DNA from: Tenebrio molitor
Taxonomy: Eukaryota; Arthropoda; Insecta; Coleoptera; Tenebrionidae
Reading direction: 5' to 3'
Length of the DNA: 64,000 nucleotides
Assembly: GCF_963966145.1 (NCBI RefSeq)
Contig: NC_091051.1
Coordinates: 13,020,001 to 13,084,000, forward strand
Made by a program: the position numbers and the translations under genes. Shown here piece after piece: positions 10,441 through 25,283 of this stretch (position 1 is the first letter of the stretch; each line of letters opens with the position of its first letter). The notes beneath the pieces are model-generated. The model did not search any database, was not told the origin of the DNA, and saw only the letters and a list, made by a program, of their open reading frames with translations.

Positions 10441-13400
10441 AAATAATAATTTAATAAAGAGTAAAAAAATCAGATTATGTAATTTCCGTAAAAGGAAGAA
10501 CGGAATTATGTCTTCATAATTTTTTCTTATTAATTCATTACGTAATCTGAGCTAAGATTATCAACATTTTTAAATCAAAATCTATTCTTTCTGTTTCTTT
10601 AGTTTGGCTGTTTGGGCTTTATTTTCTTTCATATTGAATGAATAATAATTTTTATAATTTGACGTTGTTTGATAAAATTTCACACTTTTTATCTAGGAAG
10701 AAACATATATGTAATAAGAAAAAAAATGAAGGTAAATTTAGGAAAATTTCATGAGATGTTTGATCAATCACAACATGTTGACGTTCAAGGTTTAAAATAT
10801 GTGAGTATAAATAGAATTTTTCAAGATGGCGTCTACTGAAGTTTCTGCTAATTGAAATTATTCTGCACCTCATTAAAATTATGTGCATTCAGTGACAAAG
10901 GTGTAGCTGCGATATCCATTTCTGCAATCTTCTTTCTGAAAATCTCTCGGCTTACTTAGTGTGATTGTTGACGACAATGCAGCACAAATAACTTATGGCA
11001 CTATTAGTACATCTAACAATCGCATTTGCCGAGAAATCTTGTCTTCAAATATGTAAAATTCGAGAAAACAGAAGAAGTTTCGTCGACATTTCAGTGAGAT
11101 AGCTCTCAGTTGAAGTCCGTTTCAGGCTTTAATCTCTTATTTCCTGAAAGTTAGTAGTCCAAGATTCAACATCCACCGGCTATGTGATTTGGGAGAGATA
11201 AAACCGAGTTAAATAAAAGTGAAATAGGGGTATTTTAGTTTGGCGCGGGTTAGTGCAGGGGTGGTCTATTCTTTTGAAGATTCACAATTTGATTCGAGGG
11301 GGTCTAAGTAAATTGCGGCCTGCTTTTCTCAGACGCTTTCATGGCGGTACAGCGGATGGACACCACCAACACAAATCAGAGAATACGAGGAAAACCGACG
11401 AAAGAACCTTCACATATATAAGAAGACACCGTGAGACGAGGGAAATGTTTGTCTTTGCGCCTCAATACCCTCCGCTGATCTTTGAACGAGTTACACATGT
11501 AAAGCGTCTTTATTTCAGATGGGCACATCAAAAACTGCATCATCTGCATCAAGTGTTCAATGTTTTGTGTGAATTTATCACAATAGAACTTTTAAACGTC
11601 ATGTTTGACTCTTTTTTAATAATTTTTCGTGCGACATCTTTCTGATGAATCGCTTTTATTATGTCGTTGATACTCCCTGCGGAACGTTTATTTCTGCGTG
11701 CAGTTAATGGTCAAATTGCTTCTTTAATAATTTCCATCCATCCACCCCCTTTCTGCAACGACTTAACCGTTCGTTAAACGATGGTGTAATACTGTAATGT
11801 ATGTAATCGTGTACCGTCCAGCTCGAGGAAACGCGGATCGTTCCGCCATCCTTGTTTTTTAAGCGTATGCAGATGTAAAGGGGTAGTTTACATAGCGCAA
11901 GCGTATCCCGCCCATATCTCTATCGATATTATGTAAAAGTTGGACGCGTGCGCGACCTAACGCGTTTTACATGTACATTTTTATGAGCATCCCTTTCATT
12001 TCACACCCGATATAAGATTTCAACCCTTACTCAAAGGGTACCCAATAGCAACGCGTGCTTAACGGGTGCCTTCCCGGTTTTTTCCTAGACATTCGATCAT
12101 CTCGTTTACTTTTCTTATTTGTCAATTTTTTTTTTGTTAAGCTTCCGGCTCATAAAAGCTGGCTCTGTTCGAGCTTTATTATCGAGGTTTCTGGATTTAT
12201 ACGCACCGAAAAGTATAATTGAGGATGCTCCTCCTTTTGTTATTTTAATTCATTAATTGTTTTTTCCAAACGCTTCTTGAAAGATCTGCTGTTTAATTAA
12301 GGTACCTGCTGTGTTAATTGTAGACGTGTTATTTTAATGACGCACACTAACGAAACTGTTGATTAGCATATTGTTAATATAATTGTTGGCAATGTAATAA
12401 TAAAGAGGAAGCGACTGGTGCTGCAAAAACAATGTGTTTTCTTCGGGCCACATAGCGATTGGCCACATGCCGTTACAAAAGTGTTATTTACCATTTTTTA
12501 CAATTTGAAAGCATGTGGTTCTATTGTGCACACACGCCTGTGTTGTATATACCTGGGGTAGCAACCCTTAATGGCGAAAATAACCCTCTAACTGCCTCCT
12601 CCCCCCGCTTTTGCACATCAGCTGTGCTGAATAAACACATACAGGGCAAAGATTTGTGACGGATCAGATTTTTTTATTCCTTACCCAAGGCCTTTCTTTA
12701 AGAAACCTGAAATAATATTTTATATATTGTCATGATGATGGCTGTCGTCTTAAAGAATTCAATCCGAAACATTGGGGTTAAAACGCAATCCCGTCGCACC
12801 GAAAAAAAATCTCGAATTCAACAAATTTAATTCGTTATATCGGGTGCGATTCAAAAGAGACCTGTTCGTCAGAAGGGTACAAAGGGCTTGCGTAGCCTTC
12901 CTCTATGATAAATGTTTTAAGCGTGCACAGCTCGTGTTGTAAAGTAGCAGATTTTTATGTTTGCCTTTGTACACGGGAACCCTTTTTTTTTCAAATCGCG
13001 TGTTCAAATACCAGAGGTTGCAGCTTTTGTTCGCGTAGTACCATTGGATCCTTCCGCAACCAATAGTTCGACGTTTTGCATAATTTCTCGGATAAACTGT
13101 TTAAATTACGGATTAAAAATGGAAGAAAGAGGAACTTTCTAACCAGTACCGTGCTGCTACTGAAAAAAATGGAGAAGTTATGGACTTGTTAAGTTATTCA
13201 TGAATTCGAGATCAGATTGATTTAAATTACCGGGTATGGCAGTAAACGTCCAGTAAAAGCATTGATTTACTTTTATTTATTGAAGAAAACAAGATTTTTA
13301 GCATTCATCGGACTAGTTGCATTACGATCTTGCAAATATGCAAGTTTATTATTACAATTTCATGTTAAAAAGTTTGAATAAATCTCGTTAAGCAATCGGG

Positions 13401-14693
13401 CCGTTTACTCCGCCAGAACGTTTTAAGAAAATTCCCACGTTTTTTTATGGATAAAAGACAATTTAAAATTCATACAAACCCTACAAAAAAGCGGGTCTCA
13501 CCCCATTTTTTAGATGAATAAAATTGACAAGTAGGTAAAATCGCAATAGGTTTGAATAAAGGAGCACTTTACCCTAAAAAACGTATATGCTGGGGGAAAT
13601 CTGATGATTTGACCCAAATCCTTCTTTATAAAAAACGACGTTTTTTTAGAAATCTGCAACGGAATTTCTCAAGGGTTCCTAAAAGGTTGAGTTTCACATT
13701 AAACCTTTAAAATTTCTCATATTCGGCTGCTGTTTTGCGGGAATTATTAAAACCGTGCCTTTAGGGGAAACTGAATGTTGGAAACCGTTACATAAAAAAA
13801 GAGATTTTTAACGAACTCTTTCTTTTATGGAAGTTGCTAGAAAAGTCGTTAAAATGTGCGTTAAGGGTAAAAAGTCGTTGGATATGTACTTTATTAGAAG
13901 TTGAAATGTAACGAACTTTTGACACTAAAGAAACCGTTGATTTTTTTTAGGTTTCAAAAATTCTGTAATTTCATGTCACGGCGAGATGTGGGCCTCTTAG
14001 AGACCCTAAATTTGAACTCAGAACATCCAATATTAGATTTAACCGTCATCGTCAGTTGAATTTTGTCATTGCTAATGTGATTATAGCAGTTTTAACGGTA
14101 AAAAACCTTTGTTAAAACTTAAGCTACGACAATTTAACAATTAATTTTGAATCTTTTTTTTTTCAGTATAAATAAATAATCCACCATTTACGGCACTGTA
14201 GATACGTCATTTATCTTTTTTCACAGTTTTTCTTTGGAAACAGTTAAGAATTACAGAATTCATTAAGTAATAATAATAATGTTCTACTTTGAGTCTATAT
14301 GAAAGCTATTACGACAGGCATTTTGCTGCTATAATAGAAATTTGCGTATCGAAACAGACTAGCGCAATTTACTTTTTCAAGGTTGGCATGTCAAAATAAA
14401 CGTCAAAACAAAACGAATTTTCATTTAAGTTGTTGTTTCCGTGGAATATTAATTAAACGTATCTTGGTCAGTTAGACTAATCCCTGGTAAATTGCTGTCC
14501 ACAACATTTTGGTGAAAATTGCTTTCGTCGTGAACTATTGTGCTTTTATTCGTGTCGTCGAATGGCGCCATTTTAATCTTCCAAACAATGACATTTGTCG
14601 CTAACCACGACAAAATTCCCCAAATTTGAAAAATTGTTAATTTTCGCTTAAAAATGGTGTAAAGGTGCAAAGTAGAAAAAATAGTGTGTGATA

Positions 14694-14787
14694 TCTCGTT
14701 TATAAGGCATTTTGTAGCACTTACTCCTCACAAGCTCGTCTTGCCCTAAACCTGTGCGTCCTACAAAATGCTTCTTATAAGACTCGT
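14694..14787. mobile_element. Short hairpin element with inverted arms
   Basis: TTATAAGGCATTTTGTAG on the left is mirrored by CTACAAAATGCTTCTTATAA on the right with a two-base gap. About 94 bases in total; a mini-MITE or remnant. It directly abuts another TIR element. Confidence 0.6.
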
Positions 14788-14793
14788 TTTATA

Positions 14794-15032
14794 CAGCGTG
14801 ATCAACAATGACAGAGTCTGTTGGCAATGAAACAATTGAAAAGTACTGGTGTTTTTTGTCTCGTAATTGGCACTGACTGGATTTTTTAACTTGAGACGAC
14901 ATTAAAAACAATTTTGATTATGCCGGTTATTTTTATGCTATTGCAAAAATGACCCTTTGATGGTAATTTTAAATTTGCCAAATTTCATTGTTACCAACAG
15001 ACTCAGTCATTCTTGATCAGTGATCACACCGT
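14794..15032. mobile_element. MITE ending in ACAGCGTGATCA
   Basis: The left side reads ACAGCGTGATCAACAATGAC and then GAGTCTGTTGGCAATGAAA; the right side mirrors this with TTTCATTGTTACCAACAGAC and then TCATTCTTGATCA, ending GTGATCACACCGT. Arms are about 35 bases with a few mismatches and one short insertion. 239 bases, non-coding. Confidence 0.8.
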
Positions 15033-18000
15033 AATATACTATTGTGTTCAATGTCTTTCAATTTACAAATATTTAAGCCTAATTTCTTGTTTTATTTTTT
15101 TGTATTGTGCAAATGAAAATGTGAATAGATATACCTACATGTCAAAAGTGTTTTTTTTTACATTTAAGTGATTTTAAGTAATGCATGATTATTAATTAAA
15201 AAAAAAATACCACTTTAGTGGTGTTTGCGAACTAGAAAAATTGTAACCAATAATTATTATCTCGTTTAATTGATGGTTAATTAAGATGTGTGTCTATTAT
15301 TTATGGAGATGGAGATCTTATCGAAAATCTACCGTAACGAAAACCGTGAAAAGATTTGAGTAAACAGTCCATGTAAAAATATTCAAAAATCGGGACCTCC
15401 AAATGCGCCAACGAATTTCAGCTAAATACCGGAACTTGTAACTTATAAGTGCTTACGTCTTCGTCGATTTCTTTTGATCGTGTCACAGTTGGAAAGGCTA
15501 TATCAAATAATTGCAAAATATAGGTATAAAAATGTCATAGCGAAACTATAATTTATAACCAGCAAAAACAGCAGTAAAATTTGGAAAAATTAATGCAAAA
15601 TTATTTTTATTAAATTATGTAGAAGTTTTTTATCTTCTATTAAACAGAGTGGTCATTATAACGAATATAACCGATGCGTGTTAAGTTGAAAAATTCCAAT
15701 TTAGATTAGGAATCTTGCACTGCACTAATTATACACAACTGTCAAAATATGAAAAATGACTAGGAGATAATTTGAGAAAAGTAACCATTAACTAAATGGC
15801 ATTTTATCGGAGAAAACGTCGAATGCTATGTAAAAAAATATTTAATACTAGCGATACCCCCGGTCGAAATTCTTCCAAAACACGTCCGGCTCATGCCAAA
15901 AACAGGTAAGATTCAAGATAAAAATGATTGACATGTTAATAGAAATGAGGTCTCGGAATTATGAATTATTAGTAAAGCCCTTTTAAACTCGGGACAAAGG
16001 CCCATCTTAATGTAATTAACGAAATTAGGGTTATGACCTGGATCGGAGGCATTATGATATTGATTGTGTGTTGGATGCAAGTGCAGTCCTGAACCGAGAA
16101 TATAAAGTAAAGTGTTAATGGTTGCCGACCGCATTAACCTTCTTAGGTCGAACGAAAACGGACGTCGATAGTACCTTGATTTAAACGGACGTCCATTATA
16201 AGTCGAGGTTGGCGAAGAAGGGCGGAGGGCCGCCACCCAGACCCGCTAACTACCCGCAGAAATAGAACTAGTAATTGAATTGTCTTGTTGGCAAGCTTGC
16301 TCCGTACAAGTGCTACGGATAGAGCGAGAAACACGCCTACGATTTAACTGTTCGACCCCCAACTCATAGAAGTTGGTAATTGAATTTTACCCCTAGATAT
16401 ATATTTGCACCGCGATAAATTCCATTTCAATATGGCCAATCTGCAGGCTGTGTCTTTTCGACACAAATTACGACCACGTCATTGTAATTACTCTGATCGA
16501 ATCCACATCACAAGAGAACCAATTTTTGTGAACAACACGGTATTGATTGTTTATTTTTTTGTGTCACGAGAAAACCATCGACGAAATATAATCCTGAAAT
16601 ATCGTGACAAATGTGGAGGTCAAATAGGTGACAGGGTTTCTATTATAGTGGAATGGATATTCATTTCCCATATAAATGTAATCATCGATTCGCCAGTCCT
16701 GAGCTTTTTTGGTATGGGGAGATCCTATCTTCCTCTTGTATAAGGTTTTCAAATGATTGGCTGGTTAGAGACTCGATAATGCTCTTCGCAGTATTGGTCC
16801 GCAATCCACTGAATTCCATTTCATTTTCAAATTGAAATTTCAAAATTCTTTGTGATGCCGCATACAGGAGTTCGAATTGCCAACGCAACGACGAGAATTG
16901 GCTTCGTTCGATCCCTTTACAAACCGGAATCGCAGAATTTATTTTAATTTTATTTCCAGTAATAAACGAAGGCTATTTCTGCAGGATAGGGCGCGCTATT
17001 GGTAATTACCTGCCAACACAATTTTTATTGTTTTCGACAGCGAATCGAAAAGAGCTCGTCCTTACATATTACAACGTTATAGTTTTAGCTGGAGAAAGGT
17101 CTGAATAACAAAATTCGGCCTTTACTTTTTCAACTCATATACAGTAAGCTGGAAACTGAAAGCTAGAACTAGAACGAAAAGAAAGAGATGGTCTTTAATT
17201 TAACTTTATACTGTTTTATTGATTTCTAAATGTTTAGGTTAAGAAACTAACAGAAATATTTGTTGTTAGTTTTCAAAAATTAATGCTTTAATTTCATCAG
17301 TTTTTTCTTCTACCATTTGGTCTATTTTTCTTCTCTTTATTCTAAATTGATGGCCCGACAGTTTCACTCTTTTTTTGTACATTTTCTAAAGAAATTAATT
17401 TTGATTTTGAAAAAGCGCCCCTGATGCCCGTCTAGTGAGGCAGTCGCGTCTTTGCCTCATGCCACCGTCCGGCCCGGCCTACAACAAAAACCGAGCCTCC
17501 ACGTGTGAACGAACGTCATGATGCAAAATTATGGAGGCATTAAGAATGATGACTTTTTACGACTACAAATGTGTAAAAGTAGAATCCGAGCCACGGCAAT
17601 CATATATGTGGCGAAATGTTAATAAAATTGCATCCGAGAAATACGTACAACAAAGTTGTGTTTATTTTTTATGAAGATGCACATAATTATATGTTGTTCG
17701 ATTCAAAGAATGCATCCATACCTACCGAAGAGTTCGTGAATATTCATAAAAGATTATTTGTGTACGACTGTACGGACATGCTTTTGATCCTTTATCAAAC
17801 ACGATCTTCGATGTTTGCGTCGTCTTAATTAAGCGGACGGCGTCAGCGGCCGGTATTTATTTTTTAAGATTCAAAAGTTTCGCATTCGGTGTTTAAGCAT
17901 CCTCAAAGACTTCTTCCATCAATTAAAACTACAAGATAGTGGCTCATACCTGCTGATATACAAGTCAGCTCACCGGACTAATGATTAGAGCACCCCCTAC

Positions 18001-19086
18001 GGAGAACACTGCGCCGACCCATAATAAAATCATCTTCAGATATAAATATTAGTTTACGATTATAAATACATGTGTTTTATCACGATCATTTTGTTTTTCA
18101 CCAAAGGCGAATGCCGCTTCTGATCGCGGCATATGAACGAATGTGCTCCAAGACCACATTTTCATCACGATTTAGTACAAATTGTCGTTGTGATCGGGAA
18201 AAGTGCATCGAACCCGTTTAAATGCGCTTCGTTCTCAACAATAAGTAAAATAAATTAGTTATGCATACTGTGATATAAAAGGATATCTCAGTTATATGAT
18301 TTGCATGAGCAAAACACCATAACGGTTTGTGCTTATTATAAACACAATTATTCATCATCAGAATGCTATTTCTATTTAAATTGTTTCATTAATTATGTTT
18401 ATCGTGCTTAAGGATAACTACAAATTTCACAAGATTCATGCATCATATTATTAATATGCATAATGAGAACTTTCATTTTTGTCCAATTGAAATAAATGTT
18501 TTAGTGACTCAAGGAAAATGCAAGTTGGGTACCTACTTTCGCAATGAGTCTAATTGTAATTACAACGTACCTGCATGCATGCAGATTTAAGTGCAACAAA
18601 CGTAATATGTACATAGTGAAAAAAGTGAATCTCGCTTTCATTATCTAGAAATTAAAATTTAAAGTTGAAATTCCAGGTCTAGGCGGACGTAACATAATAT
18701 GTAATAATTTTAATACGGATTCATTCATTCATTTTGTGTTCCTGTCAGATTGAAAATATTCACCATATTTTTTTTGCACCTAGACTCGTGCGTTTAACTA
18801 CTTCCATCTATGTTAATTTTTAAATTATGGACGCATAAATTAGTTCATATAATGAATGGCTTAATTACGAGAAATTCAAGTTTTTACAGTTGGAGATCTA
18901 TGAATTCCCCATCACAACAAATAAAAATATTCACACAAATTTTTGTTGCATTGGAATGGCTTTTTAACAATTTTATGTTTATTTTTTCGGTCATTTATCA
19001 CTTATTAAAACTTCTTGTTAAACACTTCGACTACTTTGAAAGTTGAGATGAGATGGTCGTGAAGAAAGGATACGTATTCAGGTCTA

Positions 19087-19100
19087 AGATGACGTCATCT
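19087..19100. promoter_or_regulatory. Palindromic CRE-like site
   Basis: AGATGACGTCATCT is a perfect 14-base palindrome centred on TGACGTCA, the CREB/ATF site. It lies inside intron 1. Function is not shown. Confidence 0.3.
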
Positions 19101-21732
19101 TGGATCAACCCAAATGATTTGCATAAAAATGTGCTAGGAATTTTTTTAAATTGCGGAAATGTCGTAACCACAACTAGGTACAAGTGAAAAAAATTTAACG
19201 GAAATAATCCATATTGCCATTGAGCTTTTGAACTCGAAGATCTAATGAAACGTAAACGCCACATGACAAAAGCTCAGTTTGTTATGTATGCGATGCGGTA
19301 AGCACCACCGTTGCATTTTTTTTTTAGTTTGGTGTTACATAAATTGTGGGATTGCGCGCATCTAACAAGTCGCATAGCACTACGATATTTCATTTAAACC
19401 GTAAGTTAAAGTAACTAAATTACCAAAGCATGATTAAATAGTAGACTTTGATAAATATTGCTCTCATTTTATAGCCTGCAGACACGATACTTGGTGAAAA
19501 GAATGCGAGAATGCAGATTTTAAATTTATATGGCTTGATCTTTTTGTACTGATCGCTACACGTATACACCATCATTGCTTGATATACTGCAAATTACATA
19601 TTTTTGTAATCTCAGCCGCTAACGTTTATGTAAAACTCCGTCGAATTGAATCTATAAATCACGGTCACTTACCCTAATGAATTCTTTCGAAAAGTTCCAT
19701 TAATTGTTTGACGGTGGAGCTAACAATCAATAAACGTCATATTTGACATTGCTAATAAAAGAAAGAGCAATGGGAAATTAGGAACTCATCGGCTAGTCAA
19801 ATTAATTAATTAATTTAGTCGATGGCGAGCGTACAACTCTAAGCTTAAAGCGGCGCGCTCATAAGGCACGCCGAGGGAAAGTCTTAAGTCGGAGTGACTT
19901 AAGAACCAATTTGTTATTAATACACCGTCGGTATTCACAAAGAGATCGAAAAAGAACGACTGATTAATCATATTGCATGCTTGTGAGTAGTATTCGGATC
20001 CGAATGGTTGTAGTCTAACACACAACAATTAGCATAGTCCGCCTGAAAAACAACAGTCTCAGTTGTGGCATTGCGATCTTATCGCCATTATAAAGTTAAA
20101 AAACGAATTAATCGTTTCCAGAAACTCCATTCGCCATGTTTTCCCGAGGTACTTATCATAAATACCATTGGTTTCGTATGCTCCCAATTGTCCAACAGAC
20201 GTGTCATTACGAAAAGTACAAGCTACATGCTGCAGATGTTTGCAGTAGGTGGTGTTCTTGTGCATTGTTCAGTCAGTTTGCAACCAATAGTCTCGTCGGT
20301 AATTAACCCCTTTATGAACCGACTGACTTCGTATCCAATAATATTTTTGCTGCGGCAAAATGTTAACTTTGAAAAAAAAATTGCACACGACTTTTCTTTC
20401 CAGCTGCCAACATGGCAGTGGGCCGTTTTTGGTATATTTTATTATAAAATAATCATATAGGTATAGTTAAACGCATGTAGAACACATAAACGCCTTATTA
20501 CCATACCCATAATTAATTTAAAAAGTTTTAATGGCTTTGAACCAATTAAGTTATTGGAGGAATTAATTATTAAAAACGGCTTTTATGAAATGGTATTCAA
20601 GTGGCTGAACGGAACAGGATCAAATGAAAATGATAATTTATTTTAATTATTTTACCATTGTGAATTAAAAACAGCAAGTTTATTTTCTGGAAACAACAAA
20701 TTTTGACGGTGAAATGTTCTGTAACTACTAGATAAAATTGTTTTTATAAAATAATCTCTAATGTTCTGCTAAATATTCTAATATTATGCTAATTGGGCTG
20801 AATTTAACAGTTAAATGAGGCTATTGTTGCCCAGATCTTGAACACAATAGCCACATTTAATGCTTGGCCAAAATTTTAACGTCTAGGTAAATATCTTGAT
20901 ACAATTATGTGTAATTTAAGAACTTCATTGAGAAATACGACACCAAAATGCACGTTTGATTTGGATGAAAAGATTCAGTTCCTTTTTTAACTTTACATGT
21001 TGTCAGATGTAAACCACAACTTTTAAGTAAAGAACAAAATAATATTCATCTAAACCAAATATTCAAGTTTAGTACAAATTATTTTTTGGTAAAATTGCAA
21101 GTGCAATTATTTATTGTATGTAGAATAAGTATCTACATAAATTATTTTGCCAAATATTTATTCTCATAGGTCGTATATAATGGCAATGGAATAAAAGAAA
21201 CCTTTTCGCGAAATTTATAACGCAAAAAATCAGTAAACACTACAAATAAAATGAGTATTGGGCAGTGAGCTGATAAAGCTAAGAACACAGGAAGCAAAAA
21301 GAGATTTATTTATCAGATGTTTATTAGACAGGATTATGATAAAGTAACGCACAAAATTCAGAAAACGTAAAGTATTAATTTTTGAAAAAAGTGCAAAAAC
21401 ACGGCAAACAGTTTTTTTGTTTAAAGTATTGTTTAATTTATTTATTAATTATTATTAAAATCAAATTTATTTCGTTTTTTATAAACTTGCTTATTTTTTT
21501 ATGTAATCCCTACTTAAACTAGATTTTTATAATCCACAAAAATAAGCTCTATCAAATAATCTAATCGGCATCGTAGCTTTCCATTTGAAAAAAATATTAA
21601 TGACGTCATATCTTTGACAAATTTGACCCAATTTTTTTCTATATACGTTAAAAGAATCGATGAAAGAAAACAAACGAGAATATGTCAAAATAGTTCATCA
21701 AAATTTCAGTTATAGGTTAAGTTAGTTATAAT

Positions 21733-21865
21733 ACAGGTCGCACAACGTAGCTTGATACTTGAGATGCGCAGATAAAATGAGAAATCTGAGTTGCAAGAAA
21801 GACCGAAAATCCTCCAACGGATTCCTTTACAATGAGTCTCTATCAAGCTACATTTTGCGACCTGT
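21733..21865. mobile_element. 133-bp MITE with 25-bp arms
   Basis: ACAGGTCGCACAACGTAGCT at the left is mirrored by AGCTACATTTTGCGACCTGT at the right, extended by TTGATA/TATCAA. The centre is non-coding. It lies just before a copy of family A. Confidence 0.8.
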
Positions 21866-21937
21866 ACATATTTTACCAATAATTTCCCCAATATCTTAAA
21901 AACAGAAAGACTTTAATAACTTCTCGAAATTGGTAGA

Positions 21938-22052
21938 GTAAAAACACAAACAACGCAAGAAGTGAGGTTAGATTTAAACAGCTGATCCGTGATCTGTAAT
22001 CGTTCACAATCGACTCTTCAACGCCAACTTTGAGGATAAATTTAAATGAACA
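21938..22052. mobile_element. MITE family A, copy 2 (left-truncated)
   Basis: Contains AACACAAACAACGC, AAGTGAGGTTAGATTTAAAC, GTGATCTGTAAT and ACAATCGACTCTTCAACGCC in the same order as in the 35.4-kb copy, ending in AATTTAAATGAAC. The left TIR is missing. Confidence 0.7.
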
Positions 22053-24342
22053 ATTGTATTTGATTAAGTGGACTAGTTCACTCAAATTAGTTAAATTGTT
22101 TTTATGAAACATAATATTTGAACTATTAAACCTAGATATAATTTTTTTATGTTTACCTAAGCTGGCGAAGTACACTTTTGCACAAATTTGAAATGTTTTT
22201 TGTACACCTACATTGTGCAAATTGAACCGAGCACTCAGAACGGAAGCTCTCTGATCTCAAAGTCTGGGTCTTAAAATTAAATTAACTCGTTTCGTTTAGG
22301 ATCATCTTTATTCTTGGAAAGCCTACAACTAAACAATAAAACCGAATGAATTATGCAATAAAATCGTCCAGGAGGTAAAAGTCAACAACTCCATCAATTA
22401 TCGATTTATATCTCAATAACAATCAAGTCCCATGAACACACCCGGTTGTATATAACATTTTGTGTGGTAAAAAAATTGTCAATTCAGGGATCAACAAAAT
22501 CTGAGTCTGCTGGCTTCGATATCTATTAGCATAGCGGTCGTTAGAATCACATAATTTTTTTTTTGTGCATCTAGTTTTAGTAGCCCGCCGGTAAGTAGGT
22601 CCTAAGCATATAATTTAATGTTTTATGGGGGTTCAGTCATGAAACCGAGAATAATGAATTCCGAGAAGACAAATTTCTTGTTCATAATGAGGAAGATCGG
22701 AGGCTGCTTATGCAACTCTGAAATAAGGACAGGTTTCGTCTAAAACTATAGCCTGTTCGGTCTCCAACTGTAATAATTGGTTAATTATTGGATGTTTGTG
22801 TGGCACGACATGACCAAATTTTTTTCCAATCGTGTGTGAACGATCCGAGATAATTCTGCATAACTTTGGGCGTAAAATTTTATTGTTTCGTTACTCCGAC
22901 CATCACCATCGTGCACTAACGATCGTAATTTATGACTGCGGCTACGCATCAGTTGCGTTGATGTTTATTTGCATATCCATATTCACTATGTTTAATTTCT
23001 CTCAAATGTTTTGCATAATATCAAAAAGTTTGAGCACGCATGAGATCAGTATCTCGAGCGTGTGAGCTAATGTAGAGAGGAAGTCTTATGTAGTGTGCGG
23101 TACAGACGTTTCGTGTCTCTATTAATGGCTGTGAATCGCTTCATAAAAATGACATGTACTCGTAATATGCAATCAACTTGAAAGTCGCACATCTCCCCCC
23201 GCTCTCAAAAATTGCGGTTCAATTTTTCCCAAATTAATGTTATTAAATCGATTACTGTTGAAACTCGAAAGCGTTTTAAATAAAAGCGTTCAAACGGCAT
23301 GCACGGTATAATTTCGGTCGATTCCAGGTAATTCGGTAAAAGTACTAGCACAGACAGTCTCTGATGCATTCTATTGCATGACAACCCCACCGGAAGTGCA
23401 CCTGTGATTCGTTAATTTCATTATTAGGTATTCCAGTGCCGCAATTAAAACGGACACATATTCAGAAACGAATACGAAGCCGTGCATATTCATTAAAATC
23501 CGGATGTGCATGCTGATGAGGCCGGTCGTTGCAGATTTCGGACTTTCCGGTCACAATTTGGACTTCGATCTTCAATGCTCACCAGACAGGGTACACGCTA
23601 GTTAGTGCCCGGTTAAAAAATCAGTCGATAATAATGTAACGTGGACAAATTTATTTTTGTTTCAAGTGACGGAAATAAATTCAGTCTTCTAAGTTAGTGG
23701 AAACATTCTTATAATTTATAACTGACAACCGTTGTACAAGACAATAATATGAGCCTTGTCCAACAAATTTAAAATTTTGTTTTGAAACTTAATTGAGTGA
23801 TAAAAAGCTGCTAAAGAGTTAATTTAACGGTGAAAAATAATGTTGTGGTTTCTTCAAAATAAAAAACTAATCCTACATCCTGCAAGTTCTAAAAACTGTT
23901 GGAAATATCTCATTTGTGTCAATTATGGATGACTGTTTTATTTGCATAAATGATACTGCTAAATCTGGAATACTAAATTGACGTCTTTAAAATGTCGCCT
24001 TATTAGAAGAATTATTCATTTCAAGGACTCTACGGATGGAGTCGAGTATAAGAATGAAAAATAGTGCATTACAAAGCCGATAATAATTATTAAACCGACC
24101 AGACAGGCTAGCAAATCTAACAACAAATACAGGAAAAGGAACAGGATGATAAGTTTATCAATTATTTACTACTGGATCGAAAATAAACGCAAAAGGGTTG
24201 GTTGTCAGATTAGTGTATTTCTATTGATTATGAAGATCCCTTGAAGAAACCTGCGACCAGTAGTAGTAAAAAGTGCAAAAAATTTAATAAAAAATGGTGG
24301 ACCCGTATTTACATATGAAAACAAGAATATTTAAAAATTTAA

Positions 24343-24495
24343 AATATAACACGTGTTCAATTGAAAAGTTCATCAAATTGGCTTTGCTTTTTGTCACTAT
24401 CTTTGTCTAACCAACTTAATTTACAATGTGTTGTCTTTTAAAAAATAAAGTCAAAGCCAACTTGATGAACATTTCAATTGAACACTTGTTATATT
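24343..24495. mobile_element. Foldback element with 43-bp arms
   Basis: AATATAACACGTGTTCAATT followed by GAAAAGTTCATCAAATTGGC is mirrored on the right by GCCAACTTGATGAACATTTC and AATTGAACACTTGTTATATT. About 153 bases; arms occupy over half of it. No coding capacity. Confidence 0.8.
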
Positions 24496-24958
24496 CTCAT
24501 AACAATTCTGAACCAAAAGGTTCCCCGTATGGATAATCATACACGAGGACGTCTTATATGTATAATTACAGTCTGATTTAGGTTTAAAAATATGTAGTGT
24601 TCAATCATTGAATATTCCCTTCAGTTCGAAAGGTCAACAAATATAATAGAACAAATTTTGCGCAATGTGTCTGCAACATATGGACACGCTGTTGCTTGTA
24701 GATAGTACATAAGTATAACCCACATTAGGTACATTGCCATGCTTGTTTGTCGCCGGTCAAACTCTTATTTCTGCTAGCCAAAAGGATGACCTCTTATTAA
24801 CCCAACAAAAAGCTTACGCACACTATTTAAATCATCCATATATTTTTTCCACATAATTGCATATGTGGAGCAATATACATTTTGTACAGATACCTACAAC
24901 TGATATTTGATCTGTACAACTATACAAAATTTTGGTGATTTTGCTGCCAGTTGAAACA

Positions 24959-25283
24959 AATATCGTGCGTTCAAATGAAATCCTGGGCTGGGGAGACGTT
25001 GGAAACCGTCAATTGTTGTGCTTTTTTACAGCATAGATTAATTGGAGGATGTTGACAGCTAACCTAAAATTTAGAGCCATAATATCTTTCTTTTTTTTTC
25101 TCTCTTTGCAATGTTTTACATTAAAAATAGAATAACTTAACAATTCCTATTCTCCAACCAAATATCTAAGGGCACGCATGTCATCCGTGTCAAACGGTAA
25201 GAAATTCAAACTTTAACTGTTCTAAACGGTTTAATTTTTCCAACACCTGCTCAGCCCAGGATTTCATTTGAACGCCCGATATT
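24959..25283. mobile_element. MITE with about 30-bp TIR
   Basis: The left end reads AATATCGTGCGTTCAAATGA then AATCCTGGGCTG; the right end reads CAGCCCAGGATTTCATTTGA then ACGCCCGATATT. Two mismatches at most in the arms. 325 bases between outer ends, non-coding inside. Confidence 0.85.

Noticed and set aside
11253..11645. 130-codon plus-strand ORF in a slightly GC-richer patch
   Set aside because: Sequence is not recognisable, the frame starts mid-patch and continues into AT-rich sequence with no change at either border; treated as chance or a conserved non-coding patch.
15913..16334. Minus-strand frames of 107 and 63 codons with basic, Pro/Ser-containing starts
   Set aside because: No acceptor or donor at sensible places and no phase match to the gene; not recognisable.
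17410..17480. GC-rich 70-base island with TGAGGCA/TGCCTCA arms
   Set aside because: Hairpin arms are only eight bases and no frame or repeat partner is visible; too little to call.
20065..20460. 131-codon plus-strand ORF
   Set aside because: Longest frames of this size are expected by chance in 64 kb; no domain, no splice context and no compositional change.
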